From assembly GCA_964550895.1 (NCBI GenBank), contig CAZKAP010000035.1, forward strand, positions 1 to 32,787: a stretch of 32,787 nucleotides of DNA, given 5' to 3'. The notes below the pieces were generated by a model that did not search any database, was not told the origin of the DNA, and was given only the letters and a program-made list of their open reading frames with translations. Position 1 is the first letter of the stretch, and each line of letters opens with the position of its first letter. The stretch comes from CAZKAP01 sp964550895. GTDB taxonomy: Bacteria > Bacteroidota > Bacteroidia > Flavobacteriales > Flavobacteriaceae. Position numbers and translations under genes: made by a program. Shown one piece after another: positions 8,601 through 16,769 of this stretch.

Positions 8601-9349
8601 AAAGGAAGGTTGCCCTCGAGATACTGATAGAGTACGGCGGCCAGGGTACCCCCGGCTGAAGGTCCAATCACCGGTATCCACGCATATTTCCAGTTGAAGC
8701 CGGCTTTGCCCTGTATGGGAACGAGAGCGTGGGCGATACGGGGTCCGAGATCGCGCGCCGGATTAATGGCATAGCCAGTGGTTCCGCCCAGGGCGATACC
8801 GATACACCAGACCACGAGAGCCACAGGCAGGGCGCCCAGTGCTCCCAGGCCTATTTTTTTGCCCCCTTCCAGGATCATGGGATCCGCAAAATACAGCACG
8901 GCAAATACCAGGACGAAAGTCCCGGCCAGCTCGGCCATCACGTTCCTCGCGGTGTGGTATATGGCCGGCTCGGTGCAGAATACCCCTCTCTTGATCAAGG
9001 GGTCGGCGGTAGTCTTAAAGTGATCGGCATAGAGGTACCAGACCAGTATGGCTCCGGCTATAGCTCCCGCCATCTGTGCCAGTATGTAGGCAGGAACATC
9101 GAATATGGGGAACTCCCCGGCGAGCGCGAGTCCCACAGTGACGGCCGGGTTGATATGAGCACCGCTGTAAGGGGCCGTAACCAATACCGCCACATAAACG
9201 GAAAGTGCCCAGCCCGTGGTGATCAGCATCCAGCCGCTATCACTGCCCCTATTGCCTTTGGTTCCCTGCAAAAGCACATTGGCGTTGACCCCGCAACCCA
9301 GCAGGATCAAAAGAAAGGTGCCGAGAAATTCGGCGAAGATCGGATTCAT
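8597..9349 (-). CDS. glpF: Glycerol uptake facilitator (aquaglyceroporin)
   Basis: 250-residue inner-membrane channel of the MIP family. Both half-helix NPA motifs are present: HINPAV (NPA 67-69) and YAINPARDLGPR (NPA 196-198). Asp200 directly after NPAR is the residue typical of glycerol-conducting members rather than strict aquaporins. Six membrane segments fit the family length. Its start lies 3 bases after the end of glpK, so the two are co-transcribed; it is the last gene of a tspO-glpK-glpF unit. It would let glycerol diffuse in for trapping by GlpK. Confidence 0.92.
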   Translation of the reverse strand: MNPIFAEFLGTFLLILLGCGVNANVLLQGTKGNRGSDSGWMLITTGWALSVYVAVLVTAPYSGAHINPAVTVGLALAGEFPIFDVPAYILAQMAGAIAGAILVWYLYADHFKTTADPLIKRGVFCTEPAIYHTARNVMAELAGTFVLVFAVLYFADPMILEGGKKIGLGALGALPVALVVWCIGIALGGTTGYAINPARDLGPRIAHALVPIQGKAGFNWKYAWIPVIGPSAGGTLAAVLYQYLEGNLPF

Positions 9350-9352
9350 GGT

Positions 9353-10858
9353 TTAGTCGGTCTTGGCCCAGTGAAGGGCGGTTTCTACAGATCGCTGCCA
9401 GCCCCGCAGCTTGCTGCTTAGCTCCTCGTCCATAGGACGGGGATCGAAGGCGCGATCCATGTTCCAAATATCCTGAATTTCGCCTGTACTTCCCCAGAAA
9501 CCTTCGCAAATTCCTGCCAGAAAAGCGGCTCCCATAGCCGTGGACTCGAGTATAGCGGGCCGGATTATACGGCTTTGTATGATATCCGACTGGAATTGCA
9601 TGAGCATATCGTTCACGGTAGCGCCGCCGTCAACACGCAGTTCTTCGATCTTTAGACCGGAGTCGGCCTCCATACATTCGAGCACGTCCCGTGTCTGGTA
9701 GGCGATGGATTCCAGGGCCGCCCTTGCGATGTGGGCCTTACTGCTCCCGCGGGAGAGGCCTGTTACCAGACCCCGGGCCTCCTGATTCCAGTGGGGGGCA
9801 CCCAGTCCCGCAAAAGCAGGAACCACGTAAACGCCGTCGGTATCCGCCACACTCAGGGCCAGTTCCTCCACCTGGTCCGAACGGTCGAAAAAGCGGAGCT
9901 CGTCTCGTAGCCATTGCACAACCGCACCCGCTATGAAAATACTGCCTTCCAGCGCATAGGATACTTCTCCCCCGATTGACCAGGCGATGGTAGTCAGTAG
10001 TTTATGTCCAGAGATGCGCGGGTTCGACCCGATGTTCATCAGCATAAAACAACCTGTGCCGTAAGTGTTCTTAACCATACCCTCCCGAGTACACAATTGT
10101 CCGAACAGCGCCGCCTGCTGGTCTCCGGCTATGCCCGAGAGGGGGAGGGAATGTCCGAACCAGTCCGGTATGCTGTAGGTGATCCGCGTACTGCTCTCCA
10201 CTACACGGGGAAGCATAGCAGCCGGTATGCTAAACAGCTCCAGGAGCTCCGGATCCCAGTCCAGGGAAGTGATATTGAACAGCTGGGTGCGGGAGGCGTT
10301 GGTGATATCCGTAAGGTGGTCACGCCCACCACTGAGTTTCCAGATCAGCCAGGAGTCGATGGTGCCGGCACAGAGCTCGCCTTTTTCGGCTCTCTCCCTG
10401 GCTCCCTCCACCTGCTCCAGTATCCATCGCAGTTTGGAAGCCGAAAAGTAGGCATCGATAAGCAGGCCGGTTTTTTCCTGTAACAAAGATTCCTTGCCCT
10501 GCGCTTTGAGCTGATTACAGAAGTCCGAGGTCCGGCGATCCTGCCAGACTATGGCGGGATAAACGGGTTTCCCGGTGGTGCGATCCCAGACCACTACCGT
10601 TTCTCTCTGATTGGTAATGCCTATGGCCGCAACAGCCCCCGGCCCTTTCCCGGACTCTTCGATAACGGCGCGGGCAGTCTCCAGGACACTTTCCCAGATT
10701 TCTTCAGGGTCGTGTTCTACCCAGCCGCTCTTGGGATAGTATTGCTTGAATTCTTTTTGTCTACTGTGGGCGATGCTTCCCTGTCGGTCGATAAGCAGGG
10801 ACCTGCTGCTGGTTGTCCCCTGGTCGATTGACAGTATAAAGCTTTTGGTTCGTTCCAT
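9353..10858 (-). CDS. glpK: Glycerol kinase
   Basis: 501 residues, the usual length for GlpK. It phosphorylates glycerol to sn-glycerol 3-phosphate with ATP. The FGGY-family fold is evident: the N-terminal phosphate loop DQGTTSSR near 12-19, WQDRRT near 106-111, the signature GSIFIAG region in the middle, and the C-terminal ATPase segment RVDGGATVNDMLMQFQSD. The gene lies 8 bases after tspO and 3 before glpF. No glycerol-3-phosphate dehydrogenase gene is in the window, so the next metabolic step is encoded elsewhere. No operator or regulator is seen nearby. Confidence 0.95.
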   Translation of the reverse strand: MERTKSFILSIDQGTTSSRSLLIDRQGSIAHSRQKEFKQYYPKSGWVEHDPEEIWESVLETARAVIEESGKGPGAVAAIGITNQRETVVVWDRTTGKPVYPAIVWQDRRTSDFCNQLKAQGKESLLQEKTGLLIDAYFSASKLRWILEQVEGARERAEKGELCAGTIDSWLIWKLSGGRDHLTDITNASRTQLFNITSLDWDPELLELFSIPAAMLPRVVESSTRITYSIPDWFGHSLPLSGIAGDQQAALFGQLCTREGMVKNTYGTGCFMLMNIGSNPRISGHKLLTTIAWSIGGEVSYALEGSIFIAGAVVQWLRDELRFFDRSDQVEELALSVADTDGVYVVPAFAGLGAPHWNQEARGLVTGLSRGSSKAHIARAALESIAYQTRDVLECMEADSGLKIEELRVDGGATVNDMLMQFQSDIIQSRIIRPAILESTAMGAAFLAGICEGFWGSTGEIQDIWNMDRAFDPRPMDEELSSKLRGWQRSVETALHWAKTD

Positions 10859-10866
10859 GCGAATAT

Positions 10867-11349
10867 TTATGGGTTAAGCCTCCAGATTTCGAAGTTAAGG
10901 ACCCAGGCGAAACTGACCCAGGCCAGATAGGGCACCATGAGCCAGGCGCCTTTTATGCTCACCACCCTGAATTTACGGATCGTGATGGCGATAAGGGGTA
11001 TCAAAATGCTGATGACGACCAGTCCCATGCCCGTATTTCGGGTACCGAAGAAAACCAGGCTCCAGAGGGCGTTGAATACCAGCTGAAATGCGAAGAAGTA
11101 CAGGGCAGTTTTCACCCAGCGGTGGTGGAATCCCCGTGACCAAACGACACCAGCCGCTACCCCCATACAGATGTAGAGGAAGGTCCAGACCGGGGCGAAC
11201 AGATAATTGGGTGGAGTAAACGAGGGCTTATCGAGGGCGGCATACCAGGTATCCACCGAAGAGCTGGTGGCGGCTCCGCTTATAAAGCCGACCGCCAGGC
11301 AAGCCAGTACACTCAGGCCGATTCGTATTAAGACTTTTGAAGGTAGCAC
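10867..11349 (-). CDS. tspO: TspO/MBR family membrane protein
   Basis: 160 residues with five hydrophobic helices, the standard TspO size. The family signature is clear at 35-55: WYAALDKPSF then PPN and PVW, with the later W-rich helix (NALWSLVFFG). Family members bind tetrapyrroles and cholesterol-like ligands and affect porphyrin or stress responses; the role here is unknown. The start is a GTG at 11349, preceded by a purine-rich GGGGGCG stretch. It heads the minus-strand unit with glpK and glpF and is divergent from the mevalonate genes. A near-consensus -7 box TAAATTTC (11396 to 11389, one mismatch) could serve it. Confidence 0.9.
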   Translation of the reverse strand: MLPSKVLIRIGLSVLACLAVGFISGAATSSSVDTWYAALDKPSFTPPNYLFAPVWTFLYICMGVAAGVVWSRGFHHRWVKTALYFFAFQLVFNALWSLVFFGTRNTGMGLVVISILIPLIAITIRKFRVVSIKGAWLMVPYLAWVSFAWVLNFEIWRLNP

Positions 11350-11464
11350 CGCCCCCGAATATACATTATTTTAACCTACGATTAACATGAAATTTAACAG
11401 GACTTTACCTGGTTTACTGAAGAGAGCGAATAACCATCCCTGGTACAGCAGAAAGTATATATTC

Positions 11465-11472
11465 TATCTTTG
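11465..11472 (+). promoter_or_regulatory. -7 promoter box TATCTTTG for the mevalonate genes
   Basis: TATCTTTG matches TAnnTTTG exactly. A start of transcription 4-5 bases downstream would fall beyond the ATG at 11474, which is why the decarboxylase start is placed at the next in-frame ATG, 11495, with a leader of about 18 bases. The -33 region is weak (a TGG 21 bases upstream). Confidence 0.55.
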
Positions 11473-11494
11473 CATGTCCGACAACGAACAACCT

Positions 11495-12598
11495 ATGGAT
11501 GAATTTACCTGGAGCCCATCTTCAGTGACGGGTTCTTCTCTTCCTGAGATGGAAACCTACGAATGGAAGGCCCCCAGTAATATCGCTTTGGTCAAATACT
11601 GGGGTAAGCACGGTATGCAACTGCCGGCCAATCCCTCGCTCAGCCTCACACTAAACCGTTGCTTCACTCGTACTTCTATGGTCTTCAGGCGCAAGCCTTC
11701 AGCAGGTGAGGCCCCGGACTTTGCCTTTTCGTTCGAGGGAGCGCCCAAACCGGAGTTCGAACCCAAGATCCGGACATTTTTCGAACGAATCCTTCCCTAT
11801 GTCCCCTGGTTGAAGTCCTACATCGTCGAAATCGACAGCAGCAATTCGTTTCCCCACAGCAGTGGTATAGCCTCCTCGGCCAGCTCCATGGCGGCCCTTT
11901 CCCTGGGTATCATGAGTATGGAGGAGGCGATATCCGAAGAGGTGGATCCCCTGGAGTTTTTCCGCAAGGCCTCATTCCTCTCCCGATTGGGTTCGGGGAG
12001 TGCCTGCCGGAGCCTCTTCGGGGGCTACGTAGGCTGGGGAGCCCATCCCGATCTGCGCGATAGTAGCGACCTGTACGGTTCGCCACTACAAATGAAGATA
12101 TCGGATGCTTTCTTCGACCTGAGGGACACCATACTTATCGTCGAAGAAGGCAGTAAATCCGTGAGCAGTACGGTGGGCCATGGCCTTATGGAGGGCCATC
12201 CTTTCGCCACAGAGCGATTTCACAGAGCCGGAACGAACCTCGCTGATTTACTGGGGGTACTGCAGTCGGGTGAAACCGGTGAATTTATCCGGCTGGTTGA
12301 GAGCGAGGCGCTCATGCTGCATGCCATGATGATGACCGGAACCCCTTATTTTATGCTTATGAAGCCCAACACCCTGGAAATCATCCAGCGCATCTGGGCA
12401 TGGAGAAAGGATACCGGTATAGCTTGCTGTTTTACCCTGGATGCCGGAGCCAATGTTCATCTGTTGTATCCCGGGCAAGAGTCACAGGCCGTTGAGTCCT
12501 TTATTTACAGTGAGCTGGGATCGCTTTGTCAGGAGGGCAGATTTATATCGGATCGGGTAGGGCCTGGGCCGGAACGAATATGGAATGAAGCATTTTAA
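11495..12598 (+). CDS. mvaD: Diphosphomevalonate decarboxylase
   Basis: 367 residues. It decarboxylates mevalonate 5-diphosphate with ATP to isopentenyl diphosphate, the last step of the mevalonate pathway. Diagnostic segments: SNIALVKYWGKHG about 28 residues in, the GHMP glycine/serine-rich loop HSSGIASSASSMA, GSGSACRSLFGG, and the C-terminal DAGANVHLLY segment. Upstream in-frame ATGs (11387, 11474) are rejected because the promoter -7 box lies between them and the true leader; the resulting N-terminus resembles the short acidic lead-in of flavobacterial homologues as I remember them. It is followed by mevalonate kinase, which has its own -7 box. Confidence 0.92.
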   Translation: MDEFTWSPSSVTGSSLPEMETYEWKAPSNIALVKYWGKHGMQLPANPSLSLTLNRCFTRTSMVFRRKPSAGEAPDFAFSFEGAPKPEFEPKIRTFFERILPYVPWLKSYIVEIDSSNSFPHSSGIASSASSMAALSLGIMSMEEAISEEVDPLEFFRKASFLSRLGSGSACRSLFGGYVGWGAHPDLRDSSDLYGSPLQMKISDAFFDLRDTILIVEEGSKSVSSTVGHGLMEGHPFATERFHRAGTNLADLLGVLQSGETGEFIRLVESEALMLHAMMMTGTPYFMLMKPNTLEIIQRIWAWRKDTGIACCFTLDAGANVHLLYPGQESQAVESFIYSELGSLCQEGRFISDRVGPGPERIWNEAF

Positions 12599-12657
12599 TA
12601 TTGCATAATTAACTGATAATTGGCACTTTTGCCGCGGTCTGAGTGATCCAGGCTGCG

Positions 12658-12665
12658 TATTTTTG
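12658..12665 (+). promoter_or_regulatory. -7 promoter box TATTTTTG ahead of mevalonate kinase
   Basis: An exact TAnnTTTG match in the 97-base gap between mvaD and the kinase. Transcription would start near 12669-12670, about 26 bases before the TTG start at 12696. The nearest TTTG upstream is 26 bases away, longer than the usual spacing, so the -33 part is doubtful. Confidence 0.45.
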
Positions 12666-12695
12666 TTTATATTTAGGCAATCAAACTTTAAACAA

Positions 12696-13634
12696 TTGAA
12701 AGGTCCACTGTTTTACTCGAAGATTCTTCTTTTTGGAGAATATGGAATTATAAAGGATTCGAAAGGCCTTTCCATTCCTTTTAATTACTTCAAGGGGGCT
12801 CTGATTACCGGTCCGGCCGAATCTGACGAGGCCCGTCGTTCCAACGCCGCTCTTAAGGATTTTGCAGCCTACCTCCGGGGGAAGTCGGAAGAGCATCCCG
12901 ACCTTCTTACGTTCGATTGGGAGGCCCTGGAAAACGATCTGATCGCGGGCATGCACTTCGACAGTTCCATTCCTCAGGGTTATGGAATAGGTAGCAGCGG
13001 GGCCCTGGTGGCGGCCGTATACGACAAATACGCCTTCGATAAAATTACCGTACTGGAGAACCTGACCCGGGAAAAACTGCTCAGGCTGAAGGAAATCTTC
13101 GGCCTCATGGAATCCTTTTTCCACGGTAAGTCCTCCGGCCTGGACCCCTTAAACAGCTACTTGAGCCTGCCCATACTGATCAATTCACGTGACCATATCG
13201 AATCGGCCAGCCTACCATCCCAGAACAAGGAAGGAAAAGGCGCGGTTTTCCTCCTGGATAGCGGGATAACCGGGGAAACGGCACCCATGGTGGAGATCTT
13301 CATGGAGAAGATGAAGAATGAGGGCTTCCGCAACGTCATCCGAGACGAGTTCGTGAAGCACACCGATGCCTGCGTGGACCTGTTCCTCAAGGGCGATATC
13401 AAAACCCTTTTTGGCCATGTGCGTTCCCTGTCTCACGTGGTCTTTGACAACTTCAAACCCATGATTCCCCAAAACTTTCACGGACTGTGGAAACAGGGAA
13501 TCGATTCAGGGGATTATTACCTCAAATTATGCGGTTCCGGCGGCGGAGGGTACTTCCTCGGCTTCACGGAGGATTTGGAAAAAGCCCGTAAATCACTGAA
13601 AGGTCACCATCTGGAGGTCGTGTATACCTTCTAG
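12696..13634 (+). CDS. Mevalonate kinase (GHMP family, flavobacterial type)
   Basis: 312 residues. It phosphorylates mevalonate with ATP. GHMP motifs: the N-terminal KILLFGEYGII (GE-Y/H region), the phosphate loop IPQGYGIGSSGAL, the GKSSGLDPLNSY stretch, and the C-terminal LCGSGGGGYFLGF. The start is taken as TTG at 12696, giving MKGPLFYSKILLFGEY. An earlier in-frame TTG at 12663 overlaps the promoter box TATTTTTG and is less likely. It is followed two bases later by the prenyltransferase gene. Phosphomevalonate kinase and HMG-CoA enzymes are not in this window. A homologous GHMP kinase with another substrate is possible, but the mvaD neighbour supports mevalonate. Confidence 0.85.
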   Translation: MKGPLFYSKILLFGEYGIIKDSKGLSIPFNYFKGALITGPAESDEARRSNAALKDFAAYLRGKSEEHPDLLTFDWEALENDLIAGMHFDSSIPQGYGIGSSGALVAAVYDKYAFDKITVLENLTREKLLRLKEIFGLMESFFHGKSSGLDPLNSYLSLPILINSRDHIESASLPSQNKEGKGAVFLLDSGITGETAPMVEIFMEKMKNEGFRNVIRDEFVKHTDACVDLFLKGDIKTLFGHVRSLSHVVFDNFKPMIPQNFHGLWKQGIDSGDYYLKLCGSGGGGYFLGFTEDLEKARKSLKGHHLEVVYTF

Positions 13635-13636
13635 GA

Positions 13637-14557
13637 ATGGCCCTGCTGAACCGTACCAACCGTTGGAGGTTGTTTCAGCTCCTCAGCCTGTTTTCCGTTG
13701 TACGCGGTTATAACGTGCTTATCGTGGCGTTGGCTCAGTTGCTTGCGGCGCTTTTTATACTCGCTCCGGAACAGTCGCTGCGAACCGTATTGCTGGATCC
13801 GAACCTGCTCCTTATCGTCCTGGCTTCCGGACTGACGATAGCCTCGGGTTACATCATCAACAACTTCTACGACGCGGAGAAGGACCTGATCAATAAGCCG
13901 ACCAAGAGCATGCTGGATCGTTTGGTCCCTCAGCAATTCAAGCTATCGACCTACTTCGTCCTAAATCTGCTCACCGTTTTCGCGGCCAGCTACATCTCGT
14001 TCAAGGCGGTGCTGTTTTTCTCCGCATACATATTCGGCATCTGGTTGTATTCCCACAAGCTAAAGCGCTATCCACTGATTGGCAATCTGGTATCGGCCAC
14101 CCTGGCCATTGCCCCATTTTTCGTCATTTTCATCTACTACCGAAACTGGTCTTGGCATACTGAGATATTCTACCATGCCTTTTTCCTGTTCCTGATCGTA
14201 CTTTCCCGGGAATTTATCAAGGACCTCGAGAATATCGCCGGCGACCTGGCCCTGAACTACAAGACGGTGGCGGTCCGATTCGGTCCCCGCCCGTCCAAGG
14301 CCATTATCACTACCCTGCTCACTCTGTCCCTCCTTCCGGCCTATCTTCTTGTGGCGAATTTCGACGTGGGCTACATGTATCTGTATTTCCTGGGCGCCAT
14401 GCTCCTGATATGGGTTGTGGTAATCCTGCTCTGGTCGGCTCGCAGCAAGCCGCATTACATGTGGATCCACAATATCCTCAAGTTCCTCATCGTCGCCGGT
14501 GTATTCAGCATTTTGCTGATTGAACCCGAGTTGATACTCAAGCGACTGATCTCCTGA
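13637..14557 (+). CDS. UbiA-family prenyltransferase, geranylgeranylglyceryl-phosphate transferase-like
   Basis: 306 residues, eight or nine membrane helices. It carries both Asp-rich UbiA motifs that bind Mg-prenyl diphosphate: NNFYDAEKD (Asp79, Asp83) and, near 195-208, SREFIKDLENIAGD. Homologues in flavobacteria are often named geranylgeranylglycerol-phosphate geranylgeranyltransferase after the archaeal ether-lipid enzyme, but UbiA proteins also make quinones and hemes, so the acceptor is not settled. It begins two bases after the mevalonate kinase stop, which fits use of isoprenoid made by the preceding genes. Confidence 0.82.
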   Translation: MALLNRTNRWRLFQLLSLFSVVRGYNVLIVALAQLLAALFILAPEQSLRTVLLDPNLLLIVLASGLTIASGYIINNFYDAEKDLINKPTKSMLDRLVPQQFKLSTYFVLNLLTVFAASYISFKAVLFFSAYIFGIWLYSHKLKRYPLIGNLVSATLAIAPFFVIFIYYRNWSWHTEIFYHAFFLFLIVLSREFIKDLENIAGDLALNYKTVAVRFGPRPSKAIITTLLTLSLLPAYLLVANFDVGYMYLYFLGAMLLIWVVVILLWSARSKPHYMWIHNILKFLIVAGVFSILLIEPELILKRLIS

Positions 14558-14566
14558 AAAGGGTGC

Positions 14567-14574
14567 TACCTTTG
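14567..14574 (+). promoter_or_regulatory. -7 promoter box TACCTTTG just before the pseudouridine synthase
   Basis: TACCTTTG followed by CA is a perfect Bacteroidota -7 element lying only five bases before the ATG at 14580. The predicted transcription start falls 1-2 bases before, or at, the ATG, so the mRNA would be nearly leaderless. The -33 part is weak (CTG 18 bases upstream). Confidence 0.6.
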
Positions 14575-14579
14575 CAGCT

Positions 14580-15449
14580 ATGAGTTCAAACAAAAGACGA
14601 CCTGCAGGCCCGGGCGGGCGAAAGCCCGGAGCCGGAAGGGGCAAGGCGGGTCAGCGAAAGAGCGGGGATCGTCCGCGGCCAGGTGCTGAAGGTAAAGGAG
14701 CACGGCCCCCTAAGCCACCTGCGGCCGGTGCCGCTGAAGGGATGCGCTTAAATCGCTATATCGCCCAGGCCGGTATCTGCTCGCGCAGGGAGGCGGATAC
14801 CTTCATAGCAGCCGGAAGCGTACAGGTGAACGGATCGGTGGTTACAGAAATGGGCTACCGGGTTCAGGCAGGCGATACGGTTACCTTCGACGGTAAACGC
14901 ATACAGGCGGAAAAAAAGGAGTATATCCTCCTGAACAAACCCAAGAACTTTATCACCACCACCAGCGATGAGAAGGGGAGGAGGACCGTTATGGATCTCA
15001 TATCCGGAGCGACCAACAACCGTCTGTATCCGGTGGGTCGTCTGGATCGAAATACAACCGGATTATTGCTTTTCACCAACGACGGCGATCTCGCCAAAAA
15101 GCTGACTCACCCCAAATACGGAGTCCGGAAGATTTATCACGTTCACCTGGACAAAAACCTGAAAGGGTCCGATATGGAGCGGATAGTCGGAGGCCTGGAA
15201 CTGGAAGACGGACCGATCGAGGTCGACGAGGTCAGTTTCATACCCGACAAGAGCCACAGGGAGGTCGGGTTGGAATTGCATTCGGGCCGGAACCGGGTGG
15301 TCAGGCGAATTTTCGAACACCTGGGTTATACCGTGGTTCGCCTGGACCGCGTAGTCTTCGCAGGGCTAACCAAGAAAGATCTGCCGAGGGGTCACTGGCG
15401 ACCCTTAACGGAACAGGAGGTCAGCAACCTGAAGATGATCCGCAGCTAG
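14580..15449 (+). CDS. RsuA/RluB-family rRNA pseudouridine synthase with basic N-terminal tail
   Basis: 289 residues. Residues 1-54 are low-complexity, rich in Lys, Arg, Gly and Pro, probably a disordered RNA-binding tail. An S4 RNA-binding domain follows (55-105, MRLNRYIAQAGICSRREAD), then the catalytic domain with the GRLDRNTTGLL motif, nucleophile Asp156. It isomerises uridine to pseudouridine in rRNA, most likely 23S (RluB-like) or 16S (RsuA-like). The start at 14580 is fixed by the promoter box immediately upstream; the ATG at 14742 would remove the tail. Flavobacterial homologues commonly have such tails. The gene ends one base from the convergent argH. Confidence 0.9.
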   Translation: MSSNKRRPAGPGGRKPGAGRGKAGQRKSGDRPRPGAEGKGARPPKPPAAGAAEGMRLNRYIAQAGICSRREADTFIAAGSVQVNGSVVTEMGYRVQAGDTVTFDGKRIQAEKKEYILLNKPKNFITTTSDEKGRRTVMDLISGATNNRLYPVGRLDRNTTGLLLFTNDGDLAKKLTHPKYGVRKIYHVHLDKNLKGSDMERIVGGLELEDGPIEVDEVSFIPDKSHREVGLELHSGRNRVVRRIFEHLGYTVVRLDRVVFAGLTKKDLPRGHWRPLTEQEVSNLKMIRS

Positions 15450-15450
15450 T

Positions 15451-16743
15451 TCACCAGGCAGAGAACAGCCTGAGCTTCTCCCGAAGTTCGTCCAGGGCCA
15501 GGTTGTCCTTGCTGCCCAGGTGGGTATGTTTCACATCCTTTTCGGGCGTATAGGATCCGGACGCGATCTCTTCGGCCATTTCCCGGTAGGCATCCCGGAA
15601 GGGCACCCCATTCAGCACCCTTTGATTCAGTCCATCCACTGTATACAGGTAATCGTAGCGGGTATCTTCAAGGACATCGGGATTGACCTCCATATCAGGG
15701 AGGCAGAGACCGAGCAGGTCCAGACATTCCCAGATCGTCTCAAATCCACCTATGGCGATACCCTTGGAGAGTTGCAGGTCCCGGTGGTAGCCCGATGGCA
15801 GATTGGTGAGCAGGCTGCGAATTTGCAGGGAAGAAGCCTGTACCTGGTTGCAGTGGGCGCGAATGAGTTCGAATACGTCCGGGTTCTTCTTGTGAGGCAT
15901 GATGCTGCTACCCGTGGTGAACCGATCCGGGAGCCTGACGAAGCCAAAATTGCCTCCGCTGTACAGGCACAGGTCCATACACAGTCGCGACAGCGTCCCG
16001 GCAACCGATGCGAGGGCATCCACACAGATTCCTTCTACTTTACCCCGGCTCAGTTGAGCGGCTATGGAATTGTATTTGGTCTGACCGAAACCGAGCTTTC
16101 GTGTCGTGCTCAAGCGGTCGATCGGGAACGAACTGCCATAACCCGCCGCACTGCCCAGCGGGTTCTGATCTGCTATGCGGTAGGCGGCCCCGAGCAGGCA
16201 GAGATCATCGAGCAATTGTTCTGCATAGGACGAAAACCAGAGCCCGAAGGAAGAAGGCATGGCCACCTGCATGTGGGTGTAGCCCGGCATGCCCGTATGG
16301 GCATACTGTACGGCGAGATCAAGAAGGATATCGAAGAGCCTAATGGTCTGCTCCTTTGTTCGAATGAGGGCGTCCCTGAGGTACAGTTGCATGGCTACCA
16401 GGACCTGATCGTTTCTGGACCGGGCCGTATGAATCTTCTTGCCTGTATCTCCCAGAGTTTCAATCAGCATGTGCTCGATCTGGGAGTGGACATCCTCGAA
16501 TTCGGTACGAATCTCCCAGCCTGCGGACTCCAATTCCCCGGCTACCCGATCCAGACCTTCGACCAGGGCCCTGGCCTCCTTCCGGCCGATTAGGCCGGTC
16601 TCCCCGAGCATTTGTGCGTGAGCCTTAGAGGCCTCAATGTCGTAAGGGGCCAGCCTCCGGTCCCAATAGCGGTCCTCGCCAACGGTGAAGGCTTCTATTC
16701 GCGCATCGGTATCGATTCCTTTATCCCAGATTTTCATATGCAT
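15451..16743 (-). CDS. argH: Argininosuccinate lyase
   Basis: 430 residues. It splits argininosuccinate to arginine and fumarate, the final step. The fumarase/lyase signature GSSIMPHKKNPD is present, as are the N-terminal WDKG segment, the TARSRNDQV segment and the GYTHMQVAMPS segment. Three starts are possible: ATG 16773, which overlaps the argE stop as ATGA; ATG 16743, with a strong AGAGGGAG eight bases upstream; and ATG 16737 (MKIWDKG, the family's usual beginning). I use 16743 for its ribosome-binding site. It is the last gene of the arginine operon. Confidence 0.93.
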   Translation of the reverse strand: MHMKIWDKGIDTDARIEAFTVGEDRYWDRRLAPYDIEASKAHAQMLGETGLIGRKEARALVEGLDRVAGELESAGWEIRTEFEDVHSQIEHMLIETLGDTGKKIHTARSRNDQVLVAMQLYLRDALIRTKEQTIRLFDILLDLAVQYAHTGMPGYTHMQVAMPSSFGLWFSSYAEQLLDDLCLLGAAYRIADQNPLGSAAGYGSSFPIDRLSTTRKLGFGQTKYNSIAAQLSRGKVEGICVDALASVAGTLSRLCMDLCLYSGGNFGFVRLPDRFTTGSSIMPHKKNPDVFELIRAHCNQVQASSLQIRSLLTNLPSGYHRDLQLSKGIAIGGFETIWECLDLLGLCLPDMEVNPDVLEDTRYDYLYTVDGLNQRVLNGVPFRDAYREMAEEIASGSYTPEKDVKHTHLGSKDNLALDELREKLRLFSAW

Positions 16744-16769
16744 GGTATTTACTCCCTCTGTGGGCTTAT

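Noticed and set aside
8729..9421. 230-codon plus-strand open frame opposite glpF
   Set aside because: Antisense to an intact aquaglyceroporin with both NPA motifs; no independent coding evidence.
12622..12633. Small GGCA/TGCC hairpin after mvaD
   Set aside because: Only four pairs and no adjacent T-run beyond the loop itself; not a credible terminator.
12663..12695. Upstream TTG start for mevalonate kinase
   Set aside because: It overlaps the TATTTTTG promoter box and the added residues are not family-like.
14610..14629. CCGGGC/GCCCGG inverted repeat as a terminator
   Set aside because: It lies within the coding region just after the start codon and is not followed by T residues; kept only as a possible mRNA hairpin.
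15520..16593. 357-codon plus-strand open frame opposite argH
   Set aside because: It is a complete antisense shadow of argH, whose motifs are intact.
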